64,000 nucleotides of DNA, taken from the NCBI GenBank assembly GCA_002685255.1, contig NYWU01000003.1, positions 48,970 through 112,969 of the forward strand, read 5' to 3'. A model generated the notes under the pieces. That model searched no databases and was not told where the DNA came from. It saw only the letters and a program-made list of their open reading frames with translations. The position numbers were made by a program, and so were the translations under genes. Below are positions 1-8,100 of this stretch, one piece after another. Numbering within the stretch: position 1 is the first letter of the stretch; each line of letters starts with the position of its first letter. This DNA is from Idiomarinaceae bacterium (lineage in GTDB: Bacteria; Pseudomonadota; Gammaproteobacteria; Enterobacterales; Alteromonadaceae).

Positions 1-407
1 GTGTCAATGGCGACAGGACCGCACTCTATTTTTGCCGAGGCATAACCACTGCGTCGGCGCAGTAACGCGCGTAAACGCGCCGCTAACTCATTGACATCGA
101 ACGGTTTTGTCATAAAATCGTCGGCACCCGCGTCAAGCAGGTGAATGACATCACTGGTTTGGTCACGTGCGGTAAGCACTAAAATCGGAATATCAACGCC
201 CTTTTTACGTATGCTTTGTAATACACGCTCGCCGTCAATATCGGGTAGACCCAAATCCAAAATGGCAACATCATACTCCTGCCGATTAAAGTTAGAAATT
301 GCAGCAGCGCCAGTTCGCACCCAAGTTACCATGAACTGCCGTTGAGATAACCCTATCTCAACGGCTTGTCCTAGTGTTTGATTGTCTTCAACTAATAGCA
401 GTTGCAT
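1..407 (-). CDS. OmpR/PmrA-family response regulator (3' end cut by window edge)
   Basis: This is the N-terminal 135 residues of a two-component response regulator; the gene runs off the left edge. I translated it by hand from ATG at 407. The receiver domain fills about residues 1-115, with acidic pocket E7-D8, phospho-acceptor D51 in ILDLGLPD, T79 in LTARD and K101 in KPF. The DLGLP and LTARD signatures are typical of the PmrA/QseB/TctD branch of the OmpR family. The winged-helix output domain lies outside the window. It is the sixth gene of a minus-strand operon, 12 bases after the TPR gene, and a sensor kinase probably follows off-window. A PmrA-type box upstream of the operon suggests autoregulation. 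Calling it PmrA itself is inference. Confidence 0.9.
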   Translation of the reverse strand, partial: MQLLLVEDNQTLGQAVEIGLSQRQFMVTWVRTGAAAISNFNRQEYDVAILDLGLPDIDGERVLQSIRKKGVDIPILVLTARDQTSDVIHLLDAGADDFMTKPFDVNELAARLRALLRRRSGYASAKIECGPVAID

Positions 408-419
408 GACTTGTCCCTA

Positions 420-1061
420 TCACTTGTTTAACTTTCTATTCGCCTTTTTAATCAGTGCTTGCACTTCATCCCTGCGCTTCGCATCAGCCAACGGACGTTC
501 TGGACGCGCGTCCGCTAATAGTGCTTGCTCAGCAAAGCCCAATGCCCGTTTGTATTGTCCCTGTTCGTATAAGTAATCGGCATAGAAGTAGTTACTATCA
601 ATCCCTTTAGGGTTTATTTCCAGCGCTTTTTTAAGCAGCTTTTCCGCCTCGTCATCATCACCGAAGCCAAACGGCCAGCCTGGCACCTTGTAATATAAGG
701 TACCTAAGCTCGCGTATGCAGAGCCTGACAGCGCGTTGGGGTCAATAGCGAGCGCCTTTTCCAAACTCGCCTTTGCCTCCTTCGCGAGGCCTAAAGCCCC
801 CAAGCCACCGACAGCGCCCGCCTCAGTACTTTTGATAATGCCGAGCCAAATATATGCTTCTGCATTATTCGGTTCCGCATCAACCCATGCTTGCGCCTCC
901 TTAGCTAAAGATTCAAATGCATGTTCTTGGGCGTCATCAGTGAGCGTATAGTTAACTTCAGCCCAGCGGTGCTGAATATCTAACAGCTTGCTCTGTGCCA
1001 TGACCGAATGACTGGTCAATAAAAGTGCACTGGTAATCGCTGCATAAACTAATGATTTCAT
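420..1061 (-). CDS. Secreted tetratricopeptide-repeat protein
   Basis: A 213-residue exported protein. The N-terminus is a clear Sec signal peptide (basic residue, hydrophobic stretch, MAQ cleavage site near residue 22). The mature part carries about three TPR-like helical pairs (PNNAEAYIWLG, ALAIDPNALSG, ALEINPKGIDS), so it is probably a periplasmic scaffold; it resembles TatT-like periplasmic TPR proteins. I chose ATG at 1061 over GTG at 1070 because a GGAG ribosome site sits 8 bases before the ATG. The longer GTG form would overlap the SDR gene by 4 bases. It lies fifth in the thermostable-hemolysin operon, between the SDR and the response regulator. Its role there is unknown. Confidence 0.8.
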   Translation of the reverse strand: MKSLVYAAITSALLLTSHSVMAQSKLLDIQHRWAEVNYTLTDDAQEHAFESLAKEAQAWVDAEPNNAEAYIWLGIIKSTEAGAVGGLGALGLAKEAKASLEKALAIDPNALSGSAYASLGTLYYKVPGWPFGFGDDDEAEKLLKKALEINPKGIDSNYFYADYLYEQGQYKRALGFAEQALLADARPERPLADAKRRDEVQALIKKANRKLNK

Positions 1062-1066
1062 ATTAA

Positions 1067-1855
1067 TCACTCCTTAATTATTGACTTAAGCGTACGGTTA
1101 ACTTTAAATAACGCGCCATCCAACCACTGCGGCCGAATACTGTTTAACACCACGTATAACTTCTCGGGAAAGCCAATAGTCCGATTTATTTGACCACTCT
1201 TTATTTGCTTGATTATGCAATCGGCCACCACGTCAGGCGCATCCTCAGTCGTCTGGGTGCGCGCATTAAGTGCTTGCATTAATGGTCCGTTGAAACCCGT
1301 TTTTATTGCGCGAGGCGCGGTATACATTACGCGTACAGAGGTATCTGATAACTCTCGCCGCAATGATTCGGTAAAGCCTTTAAGTCCAAACTTTGTAGCA
1401 CAATAGAGCGTTTGCCCCGGAAACCCGATACGGCCAAACACTGAACCTACATTTAGAATAAAGCTACGGCGTGACTTAAGCTCAGGTAACAGCTCAGCTG
1501 TCAACAAAATAGGCGCCAGCAAATTGGTGGATAACATCGCCTCAGCTTGTGAATACTGCTGTTCAAACACACCTTCAGCGGCCATCCCTGCATTATTAAT
1601 CAGTCCGGTAACCGGCAGCGTGTCACTTTGCGAGCAAAGGTGCTCCACTAACAGGTTACGCGCCTTGGACTGAGTAATATCTGCAACCCAATAGTCCTGC
1701 TGTAACGATTTCGCTAATTGAGTTAACTCTGTTTCATTACGCCCAACTAAGGTCAGACGTACTCCCACATCAGTCAGTTGACTTGCCAGCTCTCGGCCAA
1801 GCCCACCGGTCGCTCCTGTTAGAACGATGTGTTGCGAGTTCCAGTCCAGACGCAT
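1067..1855 (-). CDS. Short-chain dehydrogenase/reductase (SDR)
   Basis: A 262-residue classical SDR. The Rossmann glycine motif TGATGGLG is at about 14-21, NNAG at 87-90, the catalytic Ser near 138, and Tyr151/Lys155 in YCATK. The family oxidises or reduces an alcohol or carbonyl with NAD(P)H; the substrate cannot be read from sequence. ATG at 1855 has GGAG 9 bases upstream and starts 3 bases after the diiron-enzyme gene ends, so translation is probably coupled. Its place beside an acyl-AMP ligase and a diiron oxidase suggests that it processes an aldehyde, ketone or 3-hydroxy lipid intermediate. That is inference from context only. Confidence 0.88.
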   Translation of the reverse strand: MRLDWNSQHIVLTGATGGLGRELASQLTDVGVRLTLVGRNETELTQLAKSLQQDYWVADITQSKARNLLVEHLCSQSDTLPVTGLINNAGMAAEGVFEQQYSQAEAMLSTNLLAPILLTAELLPELKSRRSFILNVGSVFGRIGFPGQTLYCATKFGLKGFTESLRRELSDTSVRVMYTAPRAIKTGFNGPLMQALNARTQTTEDAPDVVADCIIKQIKSGQINRTIGFPEKLYVVLNSIRPQWLDGALFKVNRTLKSIIKE

Positions 1856-1858
1856 GGG

Positions 1859-2518
1859 TTATTCTCCAGCCAGAGTGGGAATTGCGCGGAACATCTCACC
1901 ATAAAGGTGATACACGCTGCGCGCCGTGCGAATAATCGCTTGTTGAGCCTCAACATCGGTCAACTGATTCATAAGGTCTTCAAAAAATTTAACGTGATCC
2001 TGATCCAAGTCGCCGTGTGACAATAGATAGCTAAATGCGCTGTTAGGTAGCGCTAGACGCGCCTGAACCTTGTGTGCAGCTTGTGTTGCCAACTGCACAC
2101 TGGTGCCCTCAAGCACATGTGCCATGCCGAAAAAAGCTGCGGGGTGATAGCGCTGCATGTGATCATAAACCACCGATACCATCGCATCGGTGCTCCAGTG
2201 AGGCTCCGCATTTTTTATCTGCTCAGGATCCGCACCGGTCGCTTTTAAATCGTTCAAAATCCAACATTCGTGACCATACTCCTCTTCGATATACTCGACG
2301 ACCGCTTTGCGCAACCACTCGAGCGAGTTGGGTAACAAGCTACCGGCGCGCATTAATAGTGGTACCGTATGTTTTACATGATGATAGGCTTGTCCCAAAA
2401 AGGCTTGGTAGCGCGCTCGAGTAATATCACCCGCAAAGGTATCTTTGATAACAGGTGCACTCAGCAAGAAAGCTTGTTCAGTCTTTGTTTGGTCACATAA
2501 TGTGTTGAAAAATGTCAT
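1859..2518 (-). CDS. Heme-oxygenase-like diiron oxidase/oxygenase (iron-containing redox enzyme family)
   Basis: A 219-residue all-helical protein of the TenA/heme-oxygenase fold. Candidate metal ligands are spaced as in heme-oxygenase-like diiron oxidases: E80-x2-H83 (EEEYGHE), E137 (HVLEGTS), and H168 with D172-x2-H175 (SHGDLDQDH). UndA, which turns fatty acids into terminal alkenes, is the best-known relative acting on lipids. Other members hydroxylate, fragment or N-oxygenate small molecules. Diiron oxygen chemistry is therefore likely, but the substrate is unknown. It lies 2 bases after the acyl-AMP ligase and 3 bases before the SDR. TenA-type thiaminase is less likely, since no thiamine gene is nearby and the diiron ligands are present. 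Confidence 0.75.
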   Translation of the reverse strand: MTFFNTLCDQTKTEQAFLLSAPVIKDTFAGDITRARYQAFLGQAYHHVKHTVPLLMRAGSLLPNSLEWLRKAVVEYIEEEYGHECWILNDLKATGADPEQIKNAEPHWSTDAMVSVVYDHMQRYHPAAFFGMAHVLEGTSVQLATQAAHKVQARLALPNSAFSYLLSHGDLDQDHVKFFEDLMNQLTDVEAQQAIIRTARSVYHLYGEMFRAIPTLAGE

Positions 2519-2520
2519 AG

Positions 2521-3981
2521 TTAGTACTCCAATGATGACATACTGAATGGATAACGGCTTAAAATGGCTTGGCGTCGTAGTCGCCCCGTCCCCGTGAGTT
2601 GCTGGTTCGCCACCGTAAATGGCGTAGAGATAAGTTCGATATCCTTTATTTGTGCATAGTCCGGCAGTTTCATATTCACTCCCTGCACTGCTCGCTCGAT
2701 TTCATTACGTTCAGCCGAGCTAACAATAAGGGCTCTTAAAGGGTGCGACTCATCGCCACTGACACACACTTGGCTAATTAACGAGTTTGTTAGAAGTTCT
2801 GTTTCAAGCCACTCGGGATCCACGTTACGACCATAAGGAGTCACGATGATGTTCTTCTTTCGACCATCGATATATAAATGACCAAACGCGTCAAAGTGGG
2901 CGAGATCACCTGTGGCTAGCCACTCAACGGCCAGAGCCTCGCCTCCTAAGTAACCCAACATTAGAGGAGAACGGATAAACAATTCACCACTTCTAATTTG
3001 CCCAGACACGTGTGGAAGCAACCTGCCGACAGAGCCCAAGGGACGTTGCTTTGAGATATCATTTAAAGCAACCACAGAAGCGCACTCCGAAAGACCATAT
3101 CCAACAACGATAGGAAGCCCTAAATCCATCGCCCCCTGCTCTTGCGCTGCGGCAAGCCGAGCGCCTCCGACGGCAATAAACTCAAACTGGTGCGCGGATA
3201 AACCAAAGTACTCTACACCGGCACAGATCACCTCAAGTAAAGCAGGTGGGATGACCAAAGTTGATATCTGGTACTGTTTTAAGCAATTAATAAACTGCTC
3301 AACGTTCAGATCACTAGCGCCCATAAGACCTATTGAGCGGCTGGGTAATACGACAACTTCAGCACCAAGCGCTAGCGTTACGTATACACCGGCAATATTT
3401 TCTAACAGTACGGCCAGCGGCATGACAACCAAATGCCGAGAGTGCAGTTGATTGGGCAGCCTATCGAGCAAACTCGAGACCACTGTCGCTATACCGTCTG
3501 CCGATAAACAAACACCTTTCGGTTGTCCTGTACTACCTGAGGTGTAGGTGACTTTTTGCGTTCCATCAGGCAAACGTGCTTGCAGCTTATTCGTTGATAG
3601 TTCAAAGATAGCGGGAAAGTCCGCCGCAACAGATAAACGTTCTGCTGTTGCTGCTTCTCGTAGTTCGGTGTCAAGCTGCATACCAATAAGCAGTTGCGCT
3701 GCACTATCATGCAGTACATTTTGTTGTTGCTCGACACTAAAAAATGGTGGGATAGGAATCAGCACTTTGGCCGCTCGTAAACATGCAAGATCCCAAATAA
3801 CCCAGTCAAAGCTATTTTCTAACGCTATTGCGATACGAGTTTCTGAACGAGAATTAAGCCACGCAACTGCGTTATCTACGCGCATCCAAAGCGCTCTGTA
3901 AGTCAACTTTTGCTCTGCACTGCGTAACGCCACATGGTCGCTCAATGCGTGACGCTTCAGTAAGGTCATTAGATCAGGCAT
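2521..3981 (-). CDS. AMP-dependent acyl ligase (ANL superfamily)
   Basis: A 486-residue adenylating enzyme of the acyl-CoA synthetase type. The P-loop motif YTSGSTGQPKG is at about 146-156, the aromatic motif GYGLSE near 294, and the hinge TGDLAHFDAFG near 357, followed by the GRKKNII segment. It should activate a carboxylic acid as an acyl adenylate. The size suits a stand-alone ligase with no carrier domain. Oddity: the C-terminal segment normally carrying the catalytic lysine (GK-x-x-R) reads TGTGRLRRQ, so the lysine is missing or replaced by arginine. The start overlaps the end of the thermostable-hemolysin gene by 8 bases. It may supply activated acyl groups to that protein, which is inference. 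Confidence 0.87.
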   Translation of the reverse strand: MPDLMTLLKRHALSDHVALRSAEQKLTYRALWMRVDNAVAWLNSRSETRIAIALENSFDWVIWDLACLRAAKVLIPIPPFFSVEQQQNVLHDSAAQLLIGMQLDTELREAATAERLSVAADFPAIFELSTNKLQARLPDGTQKVTYTSGSTGQPKGVCLSADGIATVVSSLLDRLPNQLHSRHLVVMPLAVLLENIAGVYVTLALGAEVVVLPSRSIGLMGASDLNVEQFINCLKQYQISTLVIPPALLEVICAGVEYFGLSAHQFEFIAVGGARLAAAQEQGAMDLGLPIVVGYGLSECASVVALNDISKQRPLGSVGRLLPHVSGQIRSGELFIRSPLMLGYLGGEALAVEWLATGDLAHFDAFGHLYIDGRKKNIIVTPYGRNVDPEWLETELLTNSLISQVCVSGDESHPLRALIVSSAERNEIERAVQGVNMKLPDYAQIKDIELISTPFTVANQQLTGTGRLRRQAILSRYPFSMSSLEY

Positions 3982-4618
3982 GAGCGCGCTCCTGAAATGG
4001 TTGGTCTAGAAAGCGCGCTGGCTCTACATCAGACACTGGATAGCTATCAGTCCAGCCTGCAAATACGCTCGGTTGGTGAGCGTAATACGAGCCCCATTCT
4101 GCGTTTGTGTCCACTTGCAACTTACCTCTTTCGGCGAGTGCTAGTTTTTGCAATACAATACCGCGGCGCTCTAGAAAGTGAGCCAAACCGCGTGTTGCTG
4201 TGAATAACACCACGGTTCTGCGAAGATCACGTAACGCCAGCACGATAGCTTCAACAAGATCGGGTAAATAACGTCGCCCGAGCGTTGCCATCGAACCTAC
4301 CTCAGCGACTTCTTGCCGTGACGGCATACGCTTACCTAGAATCGAATAATTGCCCAACGGTTGAGTCATATATTGCTCAGAGAATAAAATACGTTGTTCT
4401 GCCAGTTGCACACCGCAAGCGGCGACGAGTAAATCATTCTGATAAACCGCAAGGATATTTTCCGGCAACTGCGTGATACAGGCATTAAAACTGAACCAGT
4501 AACGTTCACATATAAAATGTTCCGCCTCTAAACGTCTTGGGTCGGATGGTTTGAGCCAGCGAGCGGTGAGCCGAATGTGACTATTCTCTTTAAGAGTAAA
4601 TTCCTGATTCGATGGCAT
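3974..4618 (-). CDS. Thermostable hemolysin family protein, acyltransferase-like
   Basis: A 214-residue protein I recognise as the thermostable hemolysin family (Pfam T_hemolysin) from the FICERYWFSFNA opening, the LLVAACGVQ core strand and the LFSEQYMTQPL segment. It has no signal peptide or membrane helix, which is odd for a toxin; the strand pattern looks GNAT-like, hinting at acyl transfer. It heads an operon with an acyl-AMP ligase, a diiron oxygenase and an SDR, so making a membrane-active lipid is an alternative to its being a haemolysin itself. A PmrA-type box lies 63 bases upstream of the ATG. The family call is fairly secure, the function is not. Confidence 0.72.
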   Translation of the reverse strand: MPSNQEFTLKENSHIRLTARWLKPSDPRRLEAEHFICERYWFSFNACITQLPENILAVYQNDLLVAACGVQLAEQRILFSEQYMTQPLGNYSILGKRMPSRQEVAEVGSMATLGRRYLPDLVEAIVLALRDLRRTVVLFTATRGLAHFLERRGIVLQKLALAERGKLQVDTNAEWGSYYAHQPSVFAGWTDSYPVSDVEPARFLDQPFQERAHA

Positions 4619-4680
4619 GAAGCTATCTCCAACATAATGAGCATGACTGCCGAAACTAGAGATAACTTTAGAGGGGTTTT

Positions 4681-4697
4681 CTTAAATATTTCTTAAG
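4681..4697 (-). promoter_or_regulatory. PmrA-type box upstream of the thermostable-hemolysin operon
   Basis: The plus strand reads CTTAAA-TATTT-CTTAAG, a full match to the enterobacterial PmrA consensus HTTAAD-N5-HTTAAD; the element reads similarly on both strands. On the minus strand a candidate -10 (TAAAGT, 4670-4665) follows after exactly 10 bases, placing the box over the -35 region as in activated PmrA promoters. The gene starts at 4618. Binding by the regulator encoded at 1-407 is inferred. Confidence 0.65.
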
Positions 4698-4762
4698 ATA
4701 AATTTTATAGGAATGATTTCTTTACATCGGAGAAGTTCAGAAAAAGTTTCGAACAAGGTTGT

Positions 4763-4777
4763 TGCGAATGGTTATCA
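4763..4777 (+). promoter_or_regulatory. Fur box (first of two)
   Basis: TGCGAATGGTTATCA matches 11 of 14 defined positions of the 7-1-7 Fur consensus TGATAAT-n-ATTATCA. It lies 46 bases upstream of the 60-residue ORF at 4823 and implies iron repression of that gene. Confidence 0.55.
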
Positions 4778-4787
4778 TTTAAATTAA

Positions 4788-4802
4788 TCTTATGCATTAT
4801 CA
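4788..4802 (+). promoter_or_regulatory. Fur box (second of two)
   Basis: TCTTATGCATTATCA has a perfect right arm (ATTATCA) and a weaker left arm, 10 of 14 positions. It starts 25 bases after the first box, a tandem arrangement common at strongly Fur-controlled promoters. Confidence 0.45.
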
Positions 4803-4822
4803 TGTGAATAAGGAAGACGATT

Positions 4823-5005
4823 ATGCAACCGATCGCCTCTCAAGCTGGCCGTGTCAGTATTTCGATTGACCGTAATCAACTGCTAAAGCTCATGCAGTCG
4901 CAAGCGGTAGTGGCTTGCGACCTAAAAGCATGTGATGCAAACAGCCAATCCTGCCTCAAGCAGCTTGTGCTCGAGTGTAGCAAAAATGACTTTAATGGCA
5001 GTTAG
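4823..5005 (+). CDS. Small cysteine-rich protein behind tandem Fur boxes
   Basis: A 60-residue protein with no domain I can name. Four cysteines cluster in the C-terminal half (spacing C-x4-C-x6-C-x7-C), which could bind metal or an Fe-S centre or form disulfides. There is no signal peptide or membrane segment. Two signs support a real gene: tandem Fur-like boxes just upstream, and a stop that shares the 4-base TTAG overlap with the convergent M14 gene, an arrangement repeated for several confirmed genes here. A weak ribosome site (AGGAAG) lies about 8 bases before the ATG. An iron-starvation role is inferred from the boxes alone. Confidence 0.6.
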   Translation: MQPIASQAGRVSISIDRNQLLKLMQSQAVVACDLKACDANSQSCLKQLVLECSKNDFNGS

Positions 5006-5910
5006 CGTAAATAGTTTAACGCGCCAACAACCGCGGCTACTTGTGCATCAATGCATTGCTCGGGCGTGGCATTCTCACTATCTGGATAGACCTCTGTAGT
5101 CGTCGCATACATCGCTTGACTCAGGCCAATACACAAGCCCAGTTCATGAGTTGGGTAACTAATCACACCGGGGATATCAATATCCGTTCCAATTAACCGA
5201 TTATTCTCGTCTGCCGGAGCGATATGAGTGACTTTAGCCACTTCCGCAAGTACCGCTTGCTGAAACTCGATTTGTTTATTTTCCGAGTTAGTGACTAAAT
5301 AAAACCCGTCTGGGATGTTCCAATTGGTATTTACTTCACCATCTCGCGCTGCTTTGGCAGGACGAAACTCTGAATTGTCAGTATCCGTTGTCTCATGCAA
5401 ATCAACATGCGCGAGTAAATCGACACCAAGATCCGTTATCAGTTGCAGTACAAAACCGGACTCTTGCGCTGGACTCGGCTGATAAAACGAACGATTAGGG
5501 TCAACTGCGTCGGGGTTCCAACGATTAATAGTCTCGTAACCCCAAGGGCTAATACACGGCGTCACAATAAAATTGAACACGTCTTGATACGCTTGCATTT
5601 GCTCATCAATAAATTTAAGCGCGCCGTGCACTCCGCTGGTTTCATAACCATGAACACCGCCGGTTACGAGTACCGTCGGCTTTTCATCGTCCCAGTCAAG
5701 TGACAATACCGCATATAAAGGATAGCGCTGGCTGGCGTATTCCAACTGACCGTATTCACGAACGTCAAAACGGGCTTTAAAGCGCTCAATTTGGCTAATA
5801 ACGTCAGCTTCATACGAACGTTGAACACGCTGTTGTTGCAGCCATTCTTTCTTTTCTGACTCGCCCCACGGCTGACCCGGGACACCGATTGGATATTGCT
5901 GTTGTTGCAA
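5002..5910 (-). CDS. M14-family metallocarboxypeptidase
   Basis: A zinc carboxypeptidase of about 302 residues. The zinc site HxxE appears as GGVHGYETSG (H87, E90), the third ligand in HVDLHE (H172), and the likely general base is in the late THELG motif. There is no signal peptide, so it is probably cytoplasmic and trims peptides or an amidated small molecule. I prefer the TTG at 5910, which has GGGAG 8 bases upstream; a TTG at 5925 would add five residues. It converges on the Fur-boxed small gene with a 4-base stop overlap. The exact substrate class (succinylglutamate desuccinylase-like or peptidase) is open. Confidence 0.85.
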   Translation of the reverse strand: MQQQQYPIGVPGQPWGESEKKEWLQQQRVQRSYEADVISQIERFKARFDVREYGQLEYASQRYPLYAVLSLDWDDEKPTVLVTGGVHGYETSGVHGALKFIDEQMQAYQDVFNFIVTPCISPWGYETINRWNPDAVDPNRSFYQPSPAQESGFVLQLITDLGVDLLAHVDLHETTDTDNSEFRPAKAARDGEVNTNWNIPDGFYLVTNSENKQIEFQQAVLAEVAKVTHIAPADENNRLIGTDIDIPGVISYPTHELGLCIGLSQAMYATTTEVYPDSENATPEQCIDAQVAAVVGALNYLR

Positions 5911-6053
5911 AATTTTAACTCCCAACAGTTATGGTTCATTAGGTTATGCTAACACAGCGACCATCACGAATTCGATTAATACACGCGAACAATAGCAACC
6001 GACGTTGAAAAGCATTACCATAGGCGGCAATTTTTTCTCGCTGTAAAAATTCC

Positions 6054-7235
6054 ATGAGTTATTCACGACTGCAAATCGCACTCGCCATTTTCGCTATGGC
6101 CATCGGAACCTTTTCGATCGGCATTGGTGAATTTGTCATGATGGGGCTTCTTCCCAACGTAGGGGCTGACTTTAACACCACCGCTCAGCAGACTGGTCAC
6201 CTGATCAGTTTATATGCGCTCGGTGTGGTAATAGGCGCTCCCCTTATCACTTTACTAGGTGCACGCATCCCTCGTAAGCCACTGATTATCGCTTTAATGC
6301 TGGTGTACGCACTCAGCAATTTACTCAGTGCGCGCGCAGATAGCTTTTTGGAACTGCAGCTTTTCCGTTTTATCAGTGGCCTACCTCACGGAGCCTATGG
6401 CGGTATCGTGTGTCTGATGGCTGCTGGGCTAGTTAATAAGTCTCAACGAGGCATGGCGGTCACCATGGTAATGATGGGCTTGACCATTGCAATTTTAGTC
6501 GGTAACCCGCTCGCTACCTGGTTTGGCCAATTGCTGGATTGGCGCACCGTGTATATCGGAGTCGGTGTTGTGGCATTAAGTGCGGCGATTTTAGTCGTTG
6601 CCTGCGTACCACAGCCCAAGCAAGCATCAGCAACACGCGTACGAACCGAACTACGCGCGCTAAAAAATAGTCAAGTATTACTCACTCTAGCTATCGGTAG
6701 TGTAGGCTTTGGTGGCATGTTCGCCGTATTGAGTTACCTCTCGCCTACCTTACTTGAAGCAACACAAGTGCACGAATACTGGATACCCATTGCATTACTT
6801 ATCTACGGCTTAGGTTCGTTTACCGGCAGCATTGTCGGCGGTAAACTGACTGACCTTAACATGAAGTGGGCAATTGCAGGTGCTTTAACTTGGGCTATCG
6901 TTGTGCTGGCTGTTTTTCCCCTCAGCATCTATTCTCTCTACACTATTTTGCCGATGGCATTCTGCTTGGGTACTACTGCAATGTTAGTGCCTGCACTGCA
7001 AGTCAGACTCATGGATGTAGCCGGCGAATCACAAACACTTGCTGCGTCGCTCAACCATGCAGCCTTTAACATTGCCAACGGTTTAGGTGCCTTTTTAGGC
7101 GGCTTATCGCTGAATACGTCTCTAAGCTGGCAAGCAACGGGCTGGGTTGGTTGCTTATTAGCACTCGCGGGCCTTATGGTGTTTACCATCACCAAATATC
7201 ATAGTCGCAAAAGTTCAGTACACTTAAGTTTGTAG
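6054..7235 (+). CDS. MFS transporter, DHA1/AraJ-like efflux family
   Basis: A 393-residue major facilitator with about 12 membrane helices. The first helix carries FSIGIGEFVMMGLLP, typical of the AraJ/SotB-like DHA1 proton-antiport exporters, and a motif A-like loop is at about 69-76 (GARIPRKP). It should export a small molecule from the cytoplasm using the proton gradient; the substrate cannot be told. No strong ribosome site precedes the ATG. mntP starts 5 bases after its stop, so the two are cotranscribed. Confidence 0.88.
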   Translation: MSYSRLQIALAIFAMAIGTFSIGIGEFVMMGLLPNVGADFNTTAQQTGHLISLYALGVVIGAPLITLLGARIPRKPLIIALMLVYALSNLLSARADSFLELQLFRFISGLPHGAYGGIVCLMAAGLVNKSQRGMAVTMVMMGLTIAILVGNPLATWFGQLLDWRTVYIGVGVVALSAAILVVACVPQPKQASATRVRTELRALKNSQVLLTLAIGSVGFGGMFAVLSYLSPTLLEATQVHEYWIPIALLIYGLGSFTGSIVGGKLTDLNMKWAIAGALTWAIVVLAVFPLSIYSLYTILPMAFCLGTTAMLVPALQVRLMDVAGESQTLAASLNHAAFNIANGLGAFLGGLSLNTSLSWQATGWVGCLLALAGLMVFTITKYHSRKSSVHLSL

Positions 7236-7240
7236 ATATT

Positions 7241-7816
7241 ATGAATATTTTCTCGATGTTTTTAATTGGCTTAGCAATGTCAACCGATGCCTTTGCAGCG
7301 GCAATCGGTAAAGGTATTGCTATGCGTAAGCCAACTCTCAAACAAGCATTAAAAATAGGTGTCTTGTTTGGTGTAGTCGAGGCGATTACGCCGATGCTGG
7401 GTTGGTTATTGGGTAAAGCCGCTGCGCAGGTCATTTCAGAGTACGATCACTGGATTGCGTTGGCATTACTCAGTCTGTTAGGCCTGCACATGATAAAAGA
7501 GGGCCTGTCGCCAGACGATGATAAGGACAGTGAAGTTGACCCAACCCAACAACCCTTTTTTAAGCTATTTCTGACCAGTATTGCCACGTCGATCGATGCA
7601 ATGGCGGTCGGTGTGGGCATGGCATTTCTTGATGTAAATATCTTCCTTGTTGCCGTGATAATAGGCTGCTCTACCTTTGCAGCAGTTACTATTGGCGTCA
7701 TGATCGGGCGTTACGCGGGTCATATTATCGGTCGCTATGCGGAAATAGTTGGCGGTATCGTACTCATCGGTGTCGGTATCGCTATAGCTGCCGAGCACGT
7801 CGGGTTACTGGGGTAA
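7241..7816 (+). CDS. mntP: Manganese efflux pump MntP
   Basis: A 191-residue inner-membrane protein with six predicted helices arranged as two related halves. Each half holds a membrane aspartate motif (STDAFAAAIGKG near 14, TSIDAMAVGVG near 108), the hallmark of MntP. It exports Mn(II) to protect against manganese excess. It is translated 5 bases after the MFS gene, so no yybP-ykoY riboswitch precedes it directly, unlike in Escherichia. Its stop codon lies inside the arm of a strong terminator hairpin. Confidence 0.92.
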   Translation: MNIFSMFLIGLAMSTDAFAAAIGKGIAMRKPTLKQALKIGVLFGVVEAITPMLGWLLGKAAAQVISEYDHWIALALLSLLGLHMIKEGLSPDDDKDSEVDPTQQPFFKLFLTSIATSIDAMAVGVGMAFLDVNIFLVAVIIGCSTFAAVTIGVMIGRYAGHIIGRYAEIVGGIVLIGVGIAIAAEHVGLLG

Positions 7817-7830
7817 CCCGACGGTTGTTT
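7798..7830 (+). terminator. Intrinsic terminator overlapping the mntP stop
   Basis: A perfect 11-bp stem (7798-7808 with 7813-7823) and a 4-base loop, followed by GTTGTTT. The mntP stop codon at 7814-7816 lies in the descending arm. Confidence 0.8.
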
Positions 7831-7954
7831 AGGCGTTTTTAGTCTTTACATAAAAGTAAATTGCATAAAAAACACACAGCCCAATCACTATCGCTAGGCC
7901 AGTAAATGAAAAGAATATCACGGGGTCTTTAAAGAACTGTTGCCAAATACTCAT
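7829..7954 (-). CDS. DUF3149-like single-helix membrane protein (41 aa)
   Basis: A 41-residue protein found by reading the minus strand: an amphipathic MSIWQQFFKDP start, one hydrophobic helix (about residues 12-35) and a short basic tail ending KTKNA. This layout matches the DUF3149 family of small inner-membrane proteins. The role is unknown. The stop abuts the terminator of mntP, so it converges on mntP. Confidence 0.65.
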   Translation of the reverse strand: MSIWQQFFKDPVIFFSFTGLAIVIGLCVFYAIYFYVKTKNA

Positions 7955-8100
7955 CGCTCTATCTCCAAACAAGTTATCTACCGCTCAGTTTAATAACTCA
8001 ACCCAGTTAACCCATTGACCTAAGTCATGAAAACTTTAACTTGCAAGACAGGTTAAATGCGTTAACTATGGTTTGATGATTCGCTAATGGAGACGATTTC

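Noticed and set aside
3489..3901. Open frames on both strands inside the acyl-ligase gene
   Set aside because: They lie wholly within a well-supported ANL ligase, lack ribosome sites and have no domain pattern.
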